Assembly: GCA_030704615.1 (NCBI GenBank)
Contig: CM060734.1
Location: 52,654,042 to 52,718,041, forward strand
Length of the DNA stretch: 64,000 nucleotides
From: Takakia lepidozioides
Lineage: Eukaryota > Streptophyta > Takakiopsida > Takakiales > Takakiaceae
Reading direction: 5' to 3'
Positions within the stretch are counted from its first letter, which is position 1. Each line of letters starts with the position of its first letter. Below are positions 46,933-59,733 of this stretch, piece after piece. The position numbers were made by a program, and so were the translations under genes. The notes below the pieces were generated by a model. The model saw only the letters and a list, made by a program, of their open reading frames with translations. It did not search any database and was not told where the DNA came from.

Positions 46933-49900
46933 TCACCAGTAATCCCCACAAGAGCAAACCCCATCTTCGAAATGGTGAAAGCGGTTAGCATCCCGTACAA
47001 CAATTACTCGGCCAACAATCTTGGAGATGAACTTGATGGCGGTGTGACAGTCGCCACACACCCGAAGATTCTTGATGAGACGGAGAGGGGTCCCACGGGC
47101 CGTGCTGATCAGCCCAAAACCAATGGCCAGCTTCTCACTGTGGTGGCAAAGACAAAATTCCTTCTGCTCCTCACCCACATCATGCAATACAAAGCGCGTG
47201 TCAGGCACATACCCTGCCTCCTTCATCTCCCCTGACAATCTCCTCAGCTCAGCATGGATATCCTCAATTTTTGGATGCAATCTGTCATCTACAACAAAGG
47301 TGTGCACCCTGTTGTTGACCTCAATGCAGCAGCAACCTGGCTCCTTTCTGACCCCTCTGGCCTTCATTAATTTTCTCACCTTTGCACTATCATCCCACCT
47401 GCCAGCTGCGGCATAGATGTTTGATAGCAACACATAAGTTGCAGCGTCCTGTTCATCCCACTTGAGAATAGATGTTGCCGCACGTTCAGCTATCTCCACA
47501 TTGCAATGGATCCTGCAGGCCCCAAGCAAGGCCCGCCACACCACATCATTTGGTTTGATTGGCATTTTGTTAATAAAGTCCTCTGCCTCATCCAATTGCC
47601 CCGCCCGGCCAAGAAGATCCACCATGCAGCCAAAGTGTTCCAGTGCTGGAGTGATGCCATGATCTTGACTCAGGGAGTCAAAGTAGTATCTGCCTTCATC
47701 CACTAGACCAGCATGGCTACATGCAGAGAGAACACATATAAAAGTGATACTATTCAGCTTCAAGCCTTCCGCTTGCATTTCTTTCAATAGTTGCAGGACC
47801 TCCATATCATAACCATGCTGGGCATATCCTGCGATCATCACATTCCAGGACACAAGATTTCGTTCAGCCATATTGTCAAACACTCCCTTTGCATCCTTTA
47901 TGCTTCCACCTTTGGCGTACATGTCCACGAGGGTATTGTTCAGAATGACATCTGGTACGATACCAGCTTTCATGATGTCACCATGGACCTCTTTGCCCTT
48001 TTCCAGGGTTGCCAGGCTCGCACACGCATTGCAAATACAAACGAACGTGACCCGGTCCGGCTGCACACCTTCCCGCATCATTAGCTTGTAGGTCTCCAAA
48101 GCCTCCATCCCACACCCATGCTGTGCATATCCTGCGATCATGGTGTTCCAGGACACTACGTCTCGTTCAGCCATATTGTCAAACTCTCTCTTTGCAGCTT
48201 TGATGCTGCCACATTTGGCGTACATGTCCACAAGGGTATTGCTCAGAATGACATCTGGTATGATTCCAGCTTTGATGATGTCACCATGAACCCCTATGCC
48301 CTTTTCCAGGGCTGCCAGGCTTGCACACGCATTGCAAATACAAACGAACATGACCAGGTCTGGCTTCACCCCTTCCCGCATCATTTGATCATAGGTTTCC
48401 AAAGCCTCCATCCCGCACCCATGCTGGGCATATCCTGCGATCATTGCACTCCAGGACACCACATTTCGTTCAGCCATATTCTCAAACACTCCCTTTGCAT
48501 CCTCGATGCTGCCACATTTGGCATACATGTCCACAAGGGTATTGTCCAGAATGACATCTGGTACGATTCCTGCTTTGATGATGTCACCATGGACCTCTTT
48601 GGCCTTTTCCAGGGCTGCCAGGCTTGCACACGCATTGCAAATACAAATGAACGTGACCCGGTCCGGCTGCACACCTTCCTGCATCATTTGCTCATAGGTC
48701 TTGAAAGCCTCTATCACGCACCCATGCTGGGCATATCCTGTGATCATTGCGTTCCAGGACACTACATCTCGTTCAGCCATTGTGTCGAACACTCCCTTTG
48801 CAGCTTCGATGCTGCCACATTTGGCATACATGTCCACAAGGGTATTGTTCAGAATGACATCTGGTACAATTCCAGCTTTGATCATGTCACCATGGACCTC
48901 TTTGCCCTTTTCCAAGGCCGCCAGGCTCGCACACGCATTGCAAATGCAAACAAATGAGATTCGATCTGGCTTCACCCCTTCCCGCATCATTTGCTCATAT
49001 GTCTCCAAAGCCTCCATCCCGCACCCATGCTGCGCATATCCTGCAATCATTGCACTCCAGGACACCACATTTTGTTCAGCCATACTCTCAAACACTCCCT
49101 TTGCATCCTCGATGCTGCCACATTTGGCATACATGTCCACAAGGGTATTGTTCAGGACGACATCTGGTACAATTCCGGCTTTGATCATGTCACCATGGAC
49201 CTCTTTGCCCTTTTCCAGGGCTGCCAGGCTCGCACAAGCATTGCAAACGCAAACAAACGTGACCCGGTCTGGCTTCACCCCTTCCCACATCATTTGCTCA
49301 TAGGTCTCCAATGCCTCCATTCCGCACCCATTCTGGGCATATCCTGCTATCATCGCATTCCAGGACACCACATTTCGTTCTGCCATATTGTCAAACACTC
49401 GCTTTGCATCATCGATGCTCCCACATTTGGCATACATTTTCATCAGGGCAGTGTTCAAAATCACATCTGGTACAAGTCCAGCATTGACTATGTGACCATG
49501 GACCTTTCTGCCCTTTTCCAGGTCTGCCAGGCTCGCACATGCAGTGCAAATGCAAACGAAAGTGATGTGGTTGGGCTTCACCCCTTCCTGCATCATTTGC
49601 TCGTAAGTCTCCAAGGCATCCTCACCACATCCATGCTTGGCAAACCCTGCCATCATTATGTTCCACGTGATCAAACCTCGTTCAGGCATCTTTTTGAACA
49701 CTTGGTGTGCATCCACAAGGCTCCGGCATTTCACATACATGTTGACAAGAGTGTTCTGTAGAAAAATGTTTGGCTTGAATCCACTTTGGATAATGTGAGC
49801 ATGCACCTGTTTTCCCGCTTCCAGGCCTTTCATCTTGATGCACTTATGCAAGAGACAGACATAAGTATCTGAATCTGCTGAACTGCCTCCTTGGTTCAAA

Positions 49901-51052
49901 ATCTGTAGAGCCTCTTTCAGTTGCCCAGCCTCACAGAGCGTCCTCACATGCCCAGATGTGCCAGAAGAGCTATTATGGATTCGCTCTCTTGGTCCTATTT
50001 TGGAAGCTGTGGTCATGATGGAGGTGCCTGATTTTATGACCTGTGCTGCTGCTTCTGCTTTCAGTTGACCATCTACCCATGCAGGTTTCGTGTAGCTATT
50101 ATTCCACAGGGATTCATAGGTACTCTTGGGCTTAAAATCTGGCCCACTCGGATGAGTCTGGACCCACACTCCATCCCTACTCCTTCAGCTATCCCTGCCT
50201 CCGCACCAATAATGCATCGGTTCACCCCTTGCTGCTAGCACCTGACAATGACAACCTAAAAAGTTTCTAGAGAACACCCCAACCCTCCTTATCACAAAAA
50301 TACTATCCTGAATTACTCCCAAGACTCTAAAAATCTGCTGGGGAGAGAGAGGACGACACTTTCAAAGAAAGCTTCGCAATTCATGCTTCTCTCTGTAATT
50401 TAGCAGGCATTCACCTTTTTGCCTCGATTGTCCCATCTTTGACTTGGGTCTGAAAAACATTCCATCCAAAACTTCTCGCCTCTGTTTTCTGTTTTAGGAT
50501 AATTGCCTGTTGCCACATTTGGCAGTAGCATGTCAAAATCACCCCAAACCACTTTAGATCCCAACGAGCTAACTTGAAGAAATCAACATGAAAAACAAAT
50601 TAGGGACATCTCTGATAAGAGGGCAAAACAGGCTGAAATGTGTTAAAGAAGAAGGTGTCCTCACCACATTGTCCTTGACCTTGTGTCATGAAAGCAGCTA
50701 GCTCTTTTTTCACCCAAGGAGGATTCAACCAACCATCAACCCAAAGAACCTCTTGTTTGCGCTGTTTGTGTCCGTAGTCAGGTGATCTCGGATTGGTCTG
50801 TCAGAACCACCACAGTGCAGCTGAATAGATTTAAATACGGCCTCTTAAGACCAAGCTGACCGTCCCAAGGACCATGCAAACACCAGGAAAAGAACAAATC
50901 CCGATACTGACAGGAAGAGCCTATTTTTGCAGAGCGGAAAACTTCTTCACATCATACATTAAGAAAGTCACACCTTGCCATTGCGGTTGTCCCACCACTG
51001 CGAAGGATCTTCAAAAAACTCATGCCAGCACTTCTCCATGCTCCATGGTAGT
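46933..51052 (-). CDS. OSB-like PDF motifs fused to a PLS-E-DYW pentatricopeptide protein
   Basis: Main exon 50157-46933 (1074 codons). It opens with the second half of a PDF motif (THPSGPDFKPKSTYESLW, KPAWVDGQL), the ssDNA-binding signature of plant OSB proteins. The first half (FWMECFSDPSQRWDNRGKK) is on exon 50572-50415, donor GTGAAT, phase 0, which joins in frame at the GTCCAG acceptor. Upstream exons 50797-50665 and about 51052-50974 carry a further split PDF motif (SMEKCWHEFFEDPSQWWDNR; LNPPWVKKEL). The PPR part has seven 101-residue PLS units, then E domains (HFGCMVDLLGRAGQLDEAED) and a complete DYW deaminase: HSEKLA, CGDC and terminal CSCGDYW. A DYW protein acts as a site-specific C-to-U editor of organellar RNA. 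Start codon, OB-fold and transit peptide were not found. An upstream GTG (50169) shows no ATG start, which supports splicing. Confidence 0.85.
47704..49824 (-). repeat. Tandem 303-bp PPR array (seven 101-residue units)
   Basis: Period 101 residues, beginning LEAGKQVHAHIIQSGF and then LEKGKEVHGDxIKAGIVPDV-type starts every 303 bp. The first unit is diverged and the last changes into the E-region type (KEMQAEGLKLNSITF). Units 2-5 differ at few positions, so they arose recently or are being homogenised. Exchange between units would change the RNA target. Confidence 0.9.
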
Positions 51053-51249
51053 CCTTCATGCCCAAAACTCCGACAGCATCAACACTTTGACAGGCTCCTT
51101 TATGGAGGAGTGCTAATGGAGCTTTCAACAACATTCATGCAAATCACTGTGGGCTCCATTGGACTCTACATTGCGAGGATCCAAACATGTCCAAACTTTC
51201 ACTGCCTCTAAACAAGCTTGTGCATGACAAGGCTGCCGCTCTAATCAGA

Positions 51250-51908
51250 TCACTGTGGGTCATACTCACTTTCATCTGCAACCTTCGGAGGAGCTCCACC
51301 AGAATCACAATCACAATCCAATATCTGTCCACCATCACCAGACTGTTCTTGATCTTGTGGCATGACAATGAGTGTTTCTTTCACCCAAGGAGGATCGACC
51401 CAACTCTTCATCCACAAGCCCCCATGTGTGCACTGTTTATGTCTGTAGTCTGGAGATGTGGAAGTGGTCTGTGAAAATGAGCAGGGAGCAGCTGAGCAAC
51501 CACAGCATCGACCCTCTTGCAAACTCCAGGGAAGACCCAGGACCCTGCGCATCCTAGTTTCATGTCCTGCTTAGGAAGACCTTGTGCATCCTACTTTCAT
51601 GCCCGGTTGAGGAAGAACAAACTAAGATATTGACAGTAAAAGCAGATTCCAATTTCACTCCCTCAGACTCCTTCACATCATACATGAGGAAAGCTCACCT
51701 CGACAACGCAGTCCCACCAATGTGAAGGATCTTTGAACTCCTGCCAGCGCTGTTCCATGCTCCGGCATTGACCTACGTGCCAGATATACCAAATATCGGC
51801 TTGTCTAACTATCACATGTGCTTTCTTGCTTCTCTGCCCAGTACATTCGTTTCTGCTTCTTTGCTCAAAAGACAAGTCCAAGCCTCGATACAACAAAAAC
51901 GACGTCAA
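51250..51908 (-). CDS. OSB-like protein, C-terminal PDF exons (partial)
   Basis: Exon to 51699 encodes KKAHVIVRQADIWYI, compatible with the last strand of an OB fold, then SMEQRWQEFKDPSHWWDCVV, first half of a PDF motif, donor GTGAGC in phase 0. Exon 51478-51250 starts after ACAG with TTSTSPDYRHKQCTHGGLW, continues with SWVDPPWVKE, and ends DESEYDPQ and TGA. OSB proteins bind ssDNA in mitochondria and plastids and limit recombination. The OB-fold itself was not recognised upstream. A donor (GAAA|GTGAGTA) before the stop could instead splice this into the next PDF exon at 51052, making one gene with three PDF motifs. Confidence 0.6.
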
Positions 51909-52394
51909 GAAAGGAAACCCTAAAATGTTGTGTTATCACCTAATTTGAATGGCATCCCTGAAGATTGGCGAGGCACCATAGCAACCACATGCAAGGGATT
52001 CCGTCCCCTGCGAATTGCCAAGGTGGATGCCGCTTTCAGCTCCACACCCCAGCCCGTTAATCCGCTGCATGAAGCGGGGCCTCTCGCATGACCCAAGCGA
52101 GAGGCCAGGGCTTTGGGTATGGGGTCTGCATCCCCGGTCAAGAGAACGCCGGGAGACGCTGCTGCCATCCCCGCCCGTGAGTGAAAAGGAGGCAGAAGAT
52201 ATGTTTCGGTCCGCGTACTCCCAACTCCGATGCAAGAAACGATTGCAACAGCAGAATCTACTGCACCACAAACTGACATCCTGCTTCACAGATCGATCTC
52301 TACGACCGAGACTCCTCTCCCACGAGGCTCCTTTCCTTCACAGCACAGAGTAAATATACAGGCCTCTCCTCCCTCTCCCCCACATCTCTCTCGT
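51909..52394 (-). other. Possible 5' exon of the OSB-like gene; not identified
   Basis: Two minus-strand frames are open over about 340 bp and end at a donor (AAATTAG|GTGATAA, 51944). One frame begins with an Arg-rich, targeting-like stretch. No OB-fold motif could be seen, so assignment to the OSB gene is only positional. Confidence 0.3.
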
Positions 52395-52660
52395 CTCCTA
52401 TCTCTCTCAGTGAAGAGGCCTTCACCCTTAGACAATCACTATGAGCAATTTTGGCTATGGTTTTTGTTTCCTCTCACCTGTTTTCTTCCATTTTGTCCCA
52501 TAAGCTCTATGAGCTTTCCGCGGTAGTCATAAAGCACCATTTCATTTCATTTCTCTCTTGGCAGCTTTTCTGTACCAAGCTTGGGCCTGTGGGCAATCCA
52601 TTGAGCAGTAGTCTGCTTCTGGCTCCGCTCTTTCTTTCTACTGACATCCCTTTTGAACTA
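52395..52660 (+). repeat. LINE-like 3' tail repeat, copy R5 (duplicated)
   Basis: GAGGCCTTCACCCTTAGACA, TTCCATTTTGTCCCATAAGC, GAGCTTTCCGCGG and CATTTCATTTCATTTC occur in the order of copy R1. A second head (CTTGGCAGCTTTTCTGTACC, GGCAATCC) follows at 52557-52600. Confidence 0.55.
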
Positions 52661-53461
52661 CTACTTCACAGTCATGAAGATTTCTCTCATTGGAATTCCC
52701 TCATTGAAAAACACATTGTAGGCATAGAACAATCAGAATCTCAGGGACAGCTCACCTTTATTAAAAATACAAAGTGAAATGCTTTCTTACATCTCCATAC
52801 TTCTAATCGCAATTATTACCAAGTCTCTTGATATGATACCAGTGGGAGATGTCAGCCACACAGATATTTGTGTATGTACTTGCAAGTTTTGCTGAAAAAT
52901 GATCTAGATCCTAGTTCCACCTTGCTACATACAAGAGGATCAAACCAACACTCAGCCCCTTCCATGTGAAGGGAGGAATTCTCCCCATAGACACACTGCC
53001 CCAAATGGACACTTCCGTCCAATAACTTGGAGTGGGTACCCAACTTACATCTGGTGGGTCAGCAAAATCAAAACTATGCCAAACTCTGACTGGCAGCACC
53101 AGCGAGCCAGTGGTGCTGAGCCAGTGACCGAGAGCTGAACATTCCCAAGAGAAAAAGGGAAGGCAAAGGTCCCTCCAAGTTTCTTGATTTCGACGCACAT
53201 GAATCGCAAAATACAAAGATGTCTGTTGAGAGGAGGAAAAAAAGACGGTCCATATTGCAGCAGCAGTGTCCATCTCTCCCCAATCCTCCACCACAGCGCC
53301 CAAGGTGAAAAAATGCCCCTAGCGGGATAACAATGCAACTAAGGAACCCACTTGCTGGGCTAACCTCCCTCTAGTCTCTAGAAAGAGATACCCACTGTTT
53401 CTGTCATGACATCTACAGAGCTGCAGATAGGATCCCTCAACGCAAAAAGAGAAGCTTTGAA

Positions 53462-55930
53462 TCAAGCAACTGGAGGCCTGAGAACATGGTCTTGTGAAGT
53501 ATCCACCGCAGCAGGTGGCATCCATTGCCACATTGCCATGCCTGGATACCCTGCCACAGGTGGTGCCTTGTTTGATGCTCCTTGTGTTTGTGCAGCAAAG
53601 GCTGCAGCTGCAGCATGAATGGCTGCTGGATGCGGCATGTATCCTGCTGGGATTGTCATAGCCTTAACTTGCTGCTCCAACCTTTCCTTGTCAGCTTTCA
53701 GTCTCATCTTCTCATCTCGTAGCTCATTCTTCTCTGTCTGAAAAGACATCCCAACACATGGTTCTATGATCCGACAACCGTAATCTAAGGCATAGTCAAG
53801 CTTTCATCGACAAACACACCTTTTCATGTGGGTATTTCTTTTGAGACACAGAAGAACAGACAGACACGACTGCAAACCCTCCACAAGGGCAATGAGAATA
53901 AAAAGACCTCCAGATTAGAGAGGTGCACAATGAATTCTGAGTGGAACTCAAACCAGGGATACTTGAAGCCGAACCCACCATCCCATGACGGGAGACCAAA
54001 CAGAATACATCAATGACAGGGAAGGCTCGATTAGGAACTGAACCTTCAAATCCTTGATGGCGTCCCGCAGCTGATTGTTTGACTCTTGGAGCTGTTGAGC
54101 CTCAGAGCGAAGCTGGTTGACGACACGCACTGCGTCCGCCAATATAGTAGCCTTGTCTGTGTTGGGTGGCCTCCCAGGTTCCAGTGCTGAGCTCAACTCC
54201 AGAAACCTGCAGGAAAGCAAACACAGACCAATTCTCACAAGACTGAGCTGCAAACACTTTTGCTACAAAGCTTATCGGAGACAATATCTCACACAGCCAT
54301 AAGCAGACCAAACAGAACTTTCAACAAACACAGTGAGGCAATAATACCCCATTGAAGATGCCAAAAACAAGACAAAGAGGCCATGACCATGCTCAAATGT
54401 CATAGTCAATGCAACAACAACATTAAGCAATCTACAGTACTTCACATCAACTCAGTCATCACACAGTCCTGCACAGAAACGTGCTGGGCCTCTTTCCCTT
54501 GATAGTCTGCATGCAAAGTCAATATCCAACTTCCTGATTGCTTCATCAAACTCCTTCCCAAAGATTTGTACAGCTATGTTCATCGTGGTCATGCAACACC
54601 TGATTATGCTGTTGGAGTAGAGACAACAAGGTGACATGCCAAGTGTAATCCGGTACTGATGTCCATACAGACTGGATTTCAGGACACCATACACAAAGAT
54701 AGCACATTAAAGATTAAATAAGAGAGAGAAAGCATAGTATCTAATGTCTGTCTTTCGTACTACATCTGTAAGTATATGACATAGCCTCCATGACCCTTCA
54801 TTTAGGTCCTATCACTACTAGCCTGTGATTGTACTCCTATGTCTGTTCCTGCAAATGACGACTACTAACCTATCATTCAGTCGGTCTCGTCGCATCTTCT
54901 CCCGGCAAGCCTTACTGCCTGCTCCATTAAAACCCTCCTCTCGAGACCTGTACATGCACCTCCCCATGTGACCCATCTCTTTACACTAACAAAACAATCA
55001 CTTTCCAATCAAGTATGAAACTACTGCCCAGAATGCCCACAAACTTACCAATACAATGGATAGCTTACACAAGCATCTGGGCACTTTCCACCGCCATTTA
55101 ACTCTTCTAATGAGCATCATCCCACATGGCTTTCACTCGCTCTTCTCAGTGATTCCATACATCTACAACAACTTCATGCACCTACACTGTCCGACAATAG
55201 CCTGAGCTGCAGCAAAGCCACTAATTATATGGACATGGTGTTGTTACTTGAGAAACTGACTAGTTCACCTTTTCCTGGAACAGAGTTTGTCAGGAGCATC
55301 TGACTCCCCTTTCGAACACTCGTTATCGACACTGCACATGAGAACCACCATGAAAAGCCTGTCGGCTACGAAACCCGCAAGAACTACCCAATACACTTGA
55401 CACTACAAAAAGCAGGACCTTCCGTGCTCCCTTACCTGACAAACCCAGTAACTTTCCACAAAGTTGTTGCATGTTACATCCAGCCCTGGTCACCGCTGGG
55501 GGACTCAACGTCTAGTACTTGTACAATAGTAGTAGCAATAGAGACAGACAGAACAGCAGGAAAGCAAAGCACCATGACCTCTCCAAATGTCACATAGAGA
55601 GTGAACTAAGCTGCATCTCCGCTTAACCTCGGTAAATTCATGAAAGTCCCTTGATGAGATCCCCTCAAGACTCCAGTCAGTTGAGTTCACTTCGCGGCTT
55701 ATCCTCAGATACATGGCAGAACATGACATGACATACGCAACCAACGGAATCTTCTTTGTAAACTTGATTCAAGAAACCAGTAGACGAAACCGCTACCTGC
55801 AATCAGCTTGCTCCACGGGCTGCTGGCTGGAACACCAAAAGAAAGGATTAGAAGGGTGCACTTCCTCCACGTCCAATAACCCCTCCGCCAGGTACGACAT
55901 CCACTTGGTCGTGTTCGATGGGGAGGACAT
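53462..55930 (-). CDS. bHLH transcription factor, subgroup IVc (ILR3/bHLH105-like)
   Basis: A complete four-exon gene: 55930-55797, 54947-54870, 54206-54044 and 53737-53462. Total is 651 nt (216 residues plus stop); phases 2, 2 and 0 agree. The N-terminus is short (MSSPSNTTKWMSYLAEGLLD). The bHLH spans about residues 55-103: SKACREKMRRDRLNDRFLEL, loop ALEPGRPPNTDK, helix 2 ATILADAVRVVNQLRSEAQQ. A leucine-zipper-like coiled coil follows (LRDEKMRLKADKERLEQQVK), then the family C-terminus with AAAAAFAAQ, GYPGMAMWQWMPPAAVDTS and PPVA. IVc proteins dimerise and control iron-deficiency genes in angiosperms; that role is inferred here. The basic region reads ACREKMRRDR, as usual for IVc. Confidence 0.93.
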
Positions 55931-57199
55931 TATGTCTCTCACCGGACTCCAAACCCTCCAATCCAACCCTCGTCCCACAATCGATGACACCCCGGCTTAC
56001 AGAGAGCAAAAGCTTTGCAGCAAAGGAGGAGACTGACACGTACTCAAATTGTCAGCACTGCATGACATCGCCCCGCTCTAGCCTAAACGTCGATCGCATG
56101 ACATCGACTCAACCCCAGCCCAAACAAAACTGGTAGCTGCCGGAACATAACTCCCACAGCTTGCTTCTTGTGTGGGCTTAACGAATCAGAGGGATGTTTT
56201 TCGGACGATGCTTCGGAGCGCAGAGTGCGCGGCAGAGGTGCTAGGTCACGCTACAGCAGTTTCCATAGCCAGGCACGCTCACACAAGATATGTTCGGTCC
56301 GGAATGCACTGCTCGACGTACAATTCTGGAGACTAATCGGCCTAAAAATACTTACACTGCCAATTCTTTTGCCAAGCCTACTCTGATGGGTGGATCATGA
56401 CCAGCTTCTCACTCGCTAATTCTTTTGAAATGAAACTTGGGTTTACATATTTGCAGCCAATGACAAAACGGTCGTGCTCTCTTCGTAAGGCAGGACTAGG
56501 CAAAGGGTTTCAGCTGTTTTAGCACCGATACTTTCGATTACGCTCCGAATTCGATCGAGACAGGTGTCACTAGAATATTCTGTCAATGACATCCCCTGGA
56601 TGACCAGCTTCATGGTCACAAGGAGTTTTGTTTGGCCTTTACGTCGAGCTCAACTTCTTGTGCATGCCATGGATGAAAGTCAATTGGATATTACCTGCGT
56701 GCCACCGGGGTGATTCAGGGCTCAATGTTATCGTGATATTTATTAATAGACATTGTGTCATCTTTCAGATTTTTACTACCTATTCATAATGACTATAGGG
56801 CAGGGCTTGCATGAATTCCATGCATTTGTTTTTTTTAATTATTATAAAAACCGGGGACAACTGATAGATTTTATTTCAGATTATTTGGGGAAAAAAATTA
56901 AAACCCCTTTTACATCATGAGGCGCACACACCGTAAGTGAATAAACGAACTTGACCTCTTACAAAAGAATTTGTCATAACCTGACTTGACTGGAGTCATA
57001 CCATTCTCCATGGACCAAGATCCAAGAACCATGAATTAAAAGACTTTGTCCCCCAGATTAATGCACAACTAAAACAACCTACACTTGTCTATACTGAAGC
57101 CGCGAGGCTTTAGTGGAACCTATATGTTTCCAATTAATGTCCTGCTTCGAACTCTAGGGACGCGGTGGAGTGTTGCACGAAGTCCTCTCCAGGAAGGAG
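55931..57199. other. Upstream region of the bHLH gene; nothing else recognised
   Basis: The 5' flank of the bHLH gene is followed by AT-rich DNA. No TATA box was chosen with confidence and no repeat partner was seen. Confidence 0.3.
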
Positions 57200-57840
57200 G
57201 TGGCAAGTCGGTCCAGATGAGGCCCCGGTTCCCCCAGGTGGAGCAGAATGCATCATGGCTTGCCGCTACGATTTGAGGTTTTCGTTTGATATTTTGCACA
57301 TAGCTTTGCCCATGCCTTCCTGAATTCAGTACCCAGATCGTAGAAAATGCAAGTAAGAAGAGCAGAGATAAATGTTGTTTCCTCCAAGAAAGTTTTGGTG
57401 CATCGGGCCGTCCACAGATGCCACAAAGTACTGCTTCTAAGTGTTTCGACGACCGGGCAGGTAACCGCAGTGGTTTTGGTGGTAGGGTCATAGTTTAGAA
57501 GAAGGTCTACTGCAGAGAGTTGTTTGGGATTCTGTTTGAAGTAGAAGTCTTTGACCAGAGGCAAGACTGTGGCTGGAGCATGACAATAAATGAGACAGTG
57601 TTCCATGCTTTCAATGATTCCTGCTGCACAGCATGCACACAGCATGACATCTTGAAACTGCAACCATTCCCCTACTTTAAGGACCTTGCTGACTATTAGC
57701 CAGAGAAATGGAGACATCTTGGCTGGTTTGGATTTCCGCCATACCGAGCTCCAGATTGATGACCAGTTTTCATCCTTGAAACCAAGGTGCTCCCACCTGG
57801 TTCCCCTTTGTTTTTCAAAGGTTGAGCATTAGATAGAGCT
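57200..57840 (-). mobile_element. LINE ORF2 C-terminal zinc module (different family from 32 kb)
   Basis: An open frame 57717-57253 and its in-frame 5' extension read LGFKDENWSSIWSSVWRKSK, KMSPFLWLIVSKVLKVGEW and then a CxxC-type module (CACCAAGIIESMEHCLIYC). This is the zf-RVT arrangement of plant LINE reverse transcriptases. RT itself is absent, so it is a 5'-truncated copy. Confidence 0.65.
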
Positions 57841-58439
57841 TTATAGCCCTTTTTGGTAGTATAAGAGAAGAATGATTACATGGTTGTCGCCCAAACTTCG
57901 AAGACCATTCAGAGGGGTCAAACTAGTCAAGCTCCGCAAGGGGTATGCCTAATATCTAGTACAAGAACATGTTGGTTTTGAGCCAAGCATTCAAGGGTGT
58001 GATATTAATCGGCGGCTGTGGGTCCATTTCTTTTGGTATTGTTGACTAGCAGCATACTCTAATAGGTGTAAGAGGAATAGGGGGGAGAATTATTGATTGG
58101 CTTGACTGCAGGTGAAGCGTTAGGGTGACAGTATCAATATTAAAGGTATGAACCAAGTGATTGTGAACGTGGTTTGGCTAACAAACAGAACTGTAAGCCT
58201 TGAGTTGTGGGTTGCTAGGGCCCAATAATTGACAGTTGGCATAAGTGTCCCGGCTTGCAGCTTCCCCAACCATTGCTGGTCCACAGACTGGATGAGTTGT
58301 GTATATGACCTCGTAACTCTTGTTTTCCCGACGATTGCAGCCATCGCATTATGACGCAATGTCCCTCCATTGTGCCAGAGGTGTCCGATTCGGGAGATTC
58401 CTAGTTTGTCCCAGGCAGACCAGCCACTGGGATCTTTCT

Positions 58440-58760
58440 TTCAACGACGCAACGGCGTAAGCGTGTGAGCGTACACTCACACAATGGTGATGTGGCGTGA
58501 GCCTACACTCACGCGAGCTTACGTGGCGTGAGCGCACGGTCATGCCACGTGGCGTGAGCATGCTGAGGTGGTCTGGGTATGCTGACGTGGCACTAGGACA
58601 ACCATCGCCACGTCAGCAAAAACATAGGGCACCTATAACCAAGGGTCATATATCCGCGGACTTTGTTCATGAACACATTGAACCTGAGAACCGCAAATGA
58701 TAAATGGGACGTAGCTATGGTGTGAGCCAAGCCGCGTGAGCCCAGAAGCTCGGCTCACGC
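58440..58760. repeat. GTGGCGTGAGC / CACGTCA-rich repeat cluster 1
   Basis: Short motifs GTGGCGTGAGC, CACTCACGC, GCCACGTGGC, TGACGTGGC and CCACGTCAGC recur within 250 bp, followed by CACCTATAACC and CCGCGGACTTTG. A second cluster with the same order is at 63040-63260. The ACGT cores are bZIP-type binding words (established for G-box/ABRE), but the setting is repetitive DNA. Confidence 0.55.
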
Positions 58761-59326
58761 TTTGCCCTCTAAGCGTCAGCCCAGGGTTTAGAGGAGGGAT
58801 AAGCAAATCCTATAAGCGAGGACATGGTTTAGATGGGGTCCTATTACCGTGGAAGCGTATATTTTGGAAGAAGATGTGAACACGGCAAAACTTCCAAACA
58901 CGGCAAACACTACAATATTGAGTCCCCTTTAGAAGCATGACGATCGACCCAATTCCCCCAGCCCTACTTCGTCAACCCCAAGCACTCTCACCCCAAGCAC
59001 TTCACGCAGCTGGTCCCACCCTCCACCAGCCCCAAGTGCTTCACCTTTGAAGACGAGCCCCAAGCCGCGATCCCACCTGGCCCCACTCTCACCAAGCCCC
59101 AACCTTCTCTGGTCATTGTTCCTATAAGTATACTCCTGCAGCTCAGCCACACCCACTAGTGAGTTGCTTTTCAACCCACCGACAATAGTAGAACTCTATA
59201 GAATGTCAACTAGTGAACTAGGAAAGATGGCTATACAGGGGCTATACCAATTGGCTCTACCAACTCTGGCCCGCGAGTAGCGGGTTTAACTGGTTCTGGA
59301 CCTAGTTGGCGGGTCCGGGTCCGGTT
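58761..59326. other. Intergenic, nothing recognised
   Basis: No domain-bearing ORF. 58930-59110 is rich in CCCCAAGC(A/G)CTTC-type direct repeats. Confidence 0.3.
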
Positions 59327-59353
59327 CCGGGTTCATTTTAAAAATGAACCCGG
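59327..59353. other. Perfect short hairpin within GGGTCCGGGTCC-type repeats
   Basis: CCGGGTTCATTTT and AAAATGAACCCGG pair as 13-bp arms with a one-base centre. It lies in a low-complexity GGGTCCGG tract (59300-59395). Confidence 0.5.
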
Positions 59354-59733
59354 GTCAGGGTCCGAGTTTTTGGTGATGGCACGGGTACGGATCCGGATAG
59401 GTAGCCCATAACACGAATCAAAGATTTTCACATCAGCTGCTGGGATTCTACATCCTCTGATTACACGTCGCACACTGCAATTGTCATGACCCGTTGGTAT
59501 TCTGGTAAACATGACATGCCATTGTTGTCCAATCTTTCACTCGTTTCACCCGTTTCACGTGATCAAACATAAGAAAACACTTCTCCAGATCGCCAACCCT
59601 CTGCATCATCTTTACAAGGCTCACCCCACTACCCTCCCCAGTTGTCGACATCTTGAAAAAAAACACTTTAGTTTATCCTTGTCATGGGAACACACTATCT
59701 TGAATGTAGTCGTGTCGCGGCCCTTTGCCTTGA

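Noticed and set aside
48118-48957. Long plus-strand ORFs across the PPR array (also 48701-49303 and 48991-49761)
   Set aside because: They are antisense shadows of the 303-bp PPR repeats and repeat with the same period.
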